A stretch of DNA of 5,183 bases, from assembly GCA_947589695.1 (NCBI GenBank), contig CANQBY010000090.1:1-5183 (forward strand), read 5' to 3'. Origin of the DNA: an uncultured Bacilli bacterium. Its GTDB lineage: Bacteria; Bacillota_I; Bacilli_A; RF39; UBA660. The first letter of the stretch is position 1, and each line of letters starts with the position of its first letter. The notes under the pieces are model-generated. The model saw only the letters and a list, made by a program, of their open reading frames with translations, searched no databases and was not told the origin of the DNA. The position numbers and the translations under genes were made by a program. Below, one piece after another: positions 5,148 to 5,183 of the stretch.

Positions 5148-5183
5148 ACTTTACGAGTATTAAATTACTCCTTGCTTATAGTT

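Noticed and set aside
1..5183. tRNA, rRNA or prophage genes
   Set aside because: No cloverleaf, rRNA core motif or phage structural gene pattern was seen on either strand.

Overview
The window is about 70% A+T or more, all coding frames read with the standard code (no in-frame TGA), and every gene has a Gram-positive style AGGAGG-like ribosome site and sigma-A type promoter (TTGaca / TATAAT, 16-17 bp apart). A FemXAB peptidoglycan-bridge enzyme implies a real cell wall, and a CIRCE operator implies HrcA control. Together this points to a low-GC Bacillota, probably an uncultured Bacilli/Erysipelotrichia-type organism. That lineage guess is inference; no marker gene is present.

Left third (1-2405, + strand): the 3' part of a secreted surface protein (Cys/Asp-rich 12-residue tandem repeats, a cadherin-like beta-sandwich, then a TasA/SipW-substrate-like C-terminal domain) is followed by two tandem SipW/ER-type signal peptidases, each with its own near-identical promoter. 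The likely logic is a dedicated export unit: the peptidases cleave signal peptides of TasA-like matrix or fibre proteins such as the one encoded just upstream. The two peptidases share a 65-residue stretch that is identical in protein and differs only at synonymous sites in DNA, while their ends have diverged.

Middle (2413-3642, - strand): a full-length FemXAB aminoacyl-tRNA-dependent peptidyltransferase, convergent with the second peptidase and sharing one bidirectional terminator with it. It is divergent from a six-helix DUF308/HdeD-like membrane protein (3776-4384) on the + strand.

Right part (4422-4898): a monocistronic small heat-shock protein (Hsp20) under a perfect-dyad CIRCE element that contains the -35 box in its spacer, closed by a strong terminator.

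Far right (4899-5183, 285 bp without an intact gene): a locally GC-richer, hairpin-rich patch (about 4955-5041) reads in one frame like the C-terminal tail of an IS200/IS605-type TnpB. It may be a transposon remnant or the overlapping omega-RNA region. It is followed by AT-rich sequence and a good promoter that fires off the right edge. Four of the five complete transcription units' ends have a terminator hairpin that begins inside, or directly at, the stop codon, a sign of a compact genome.
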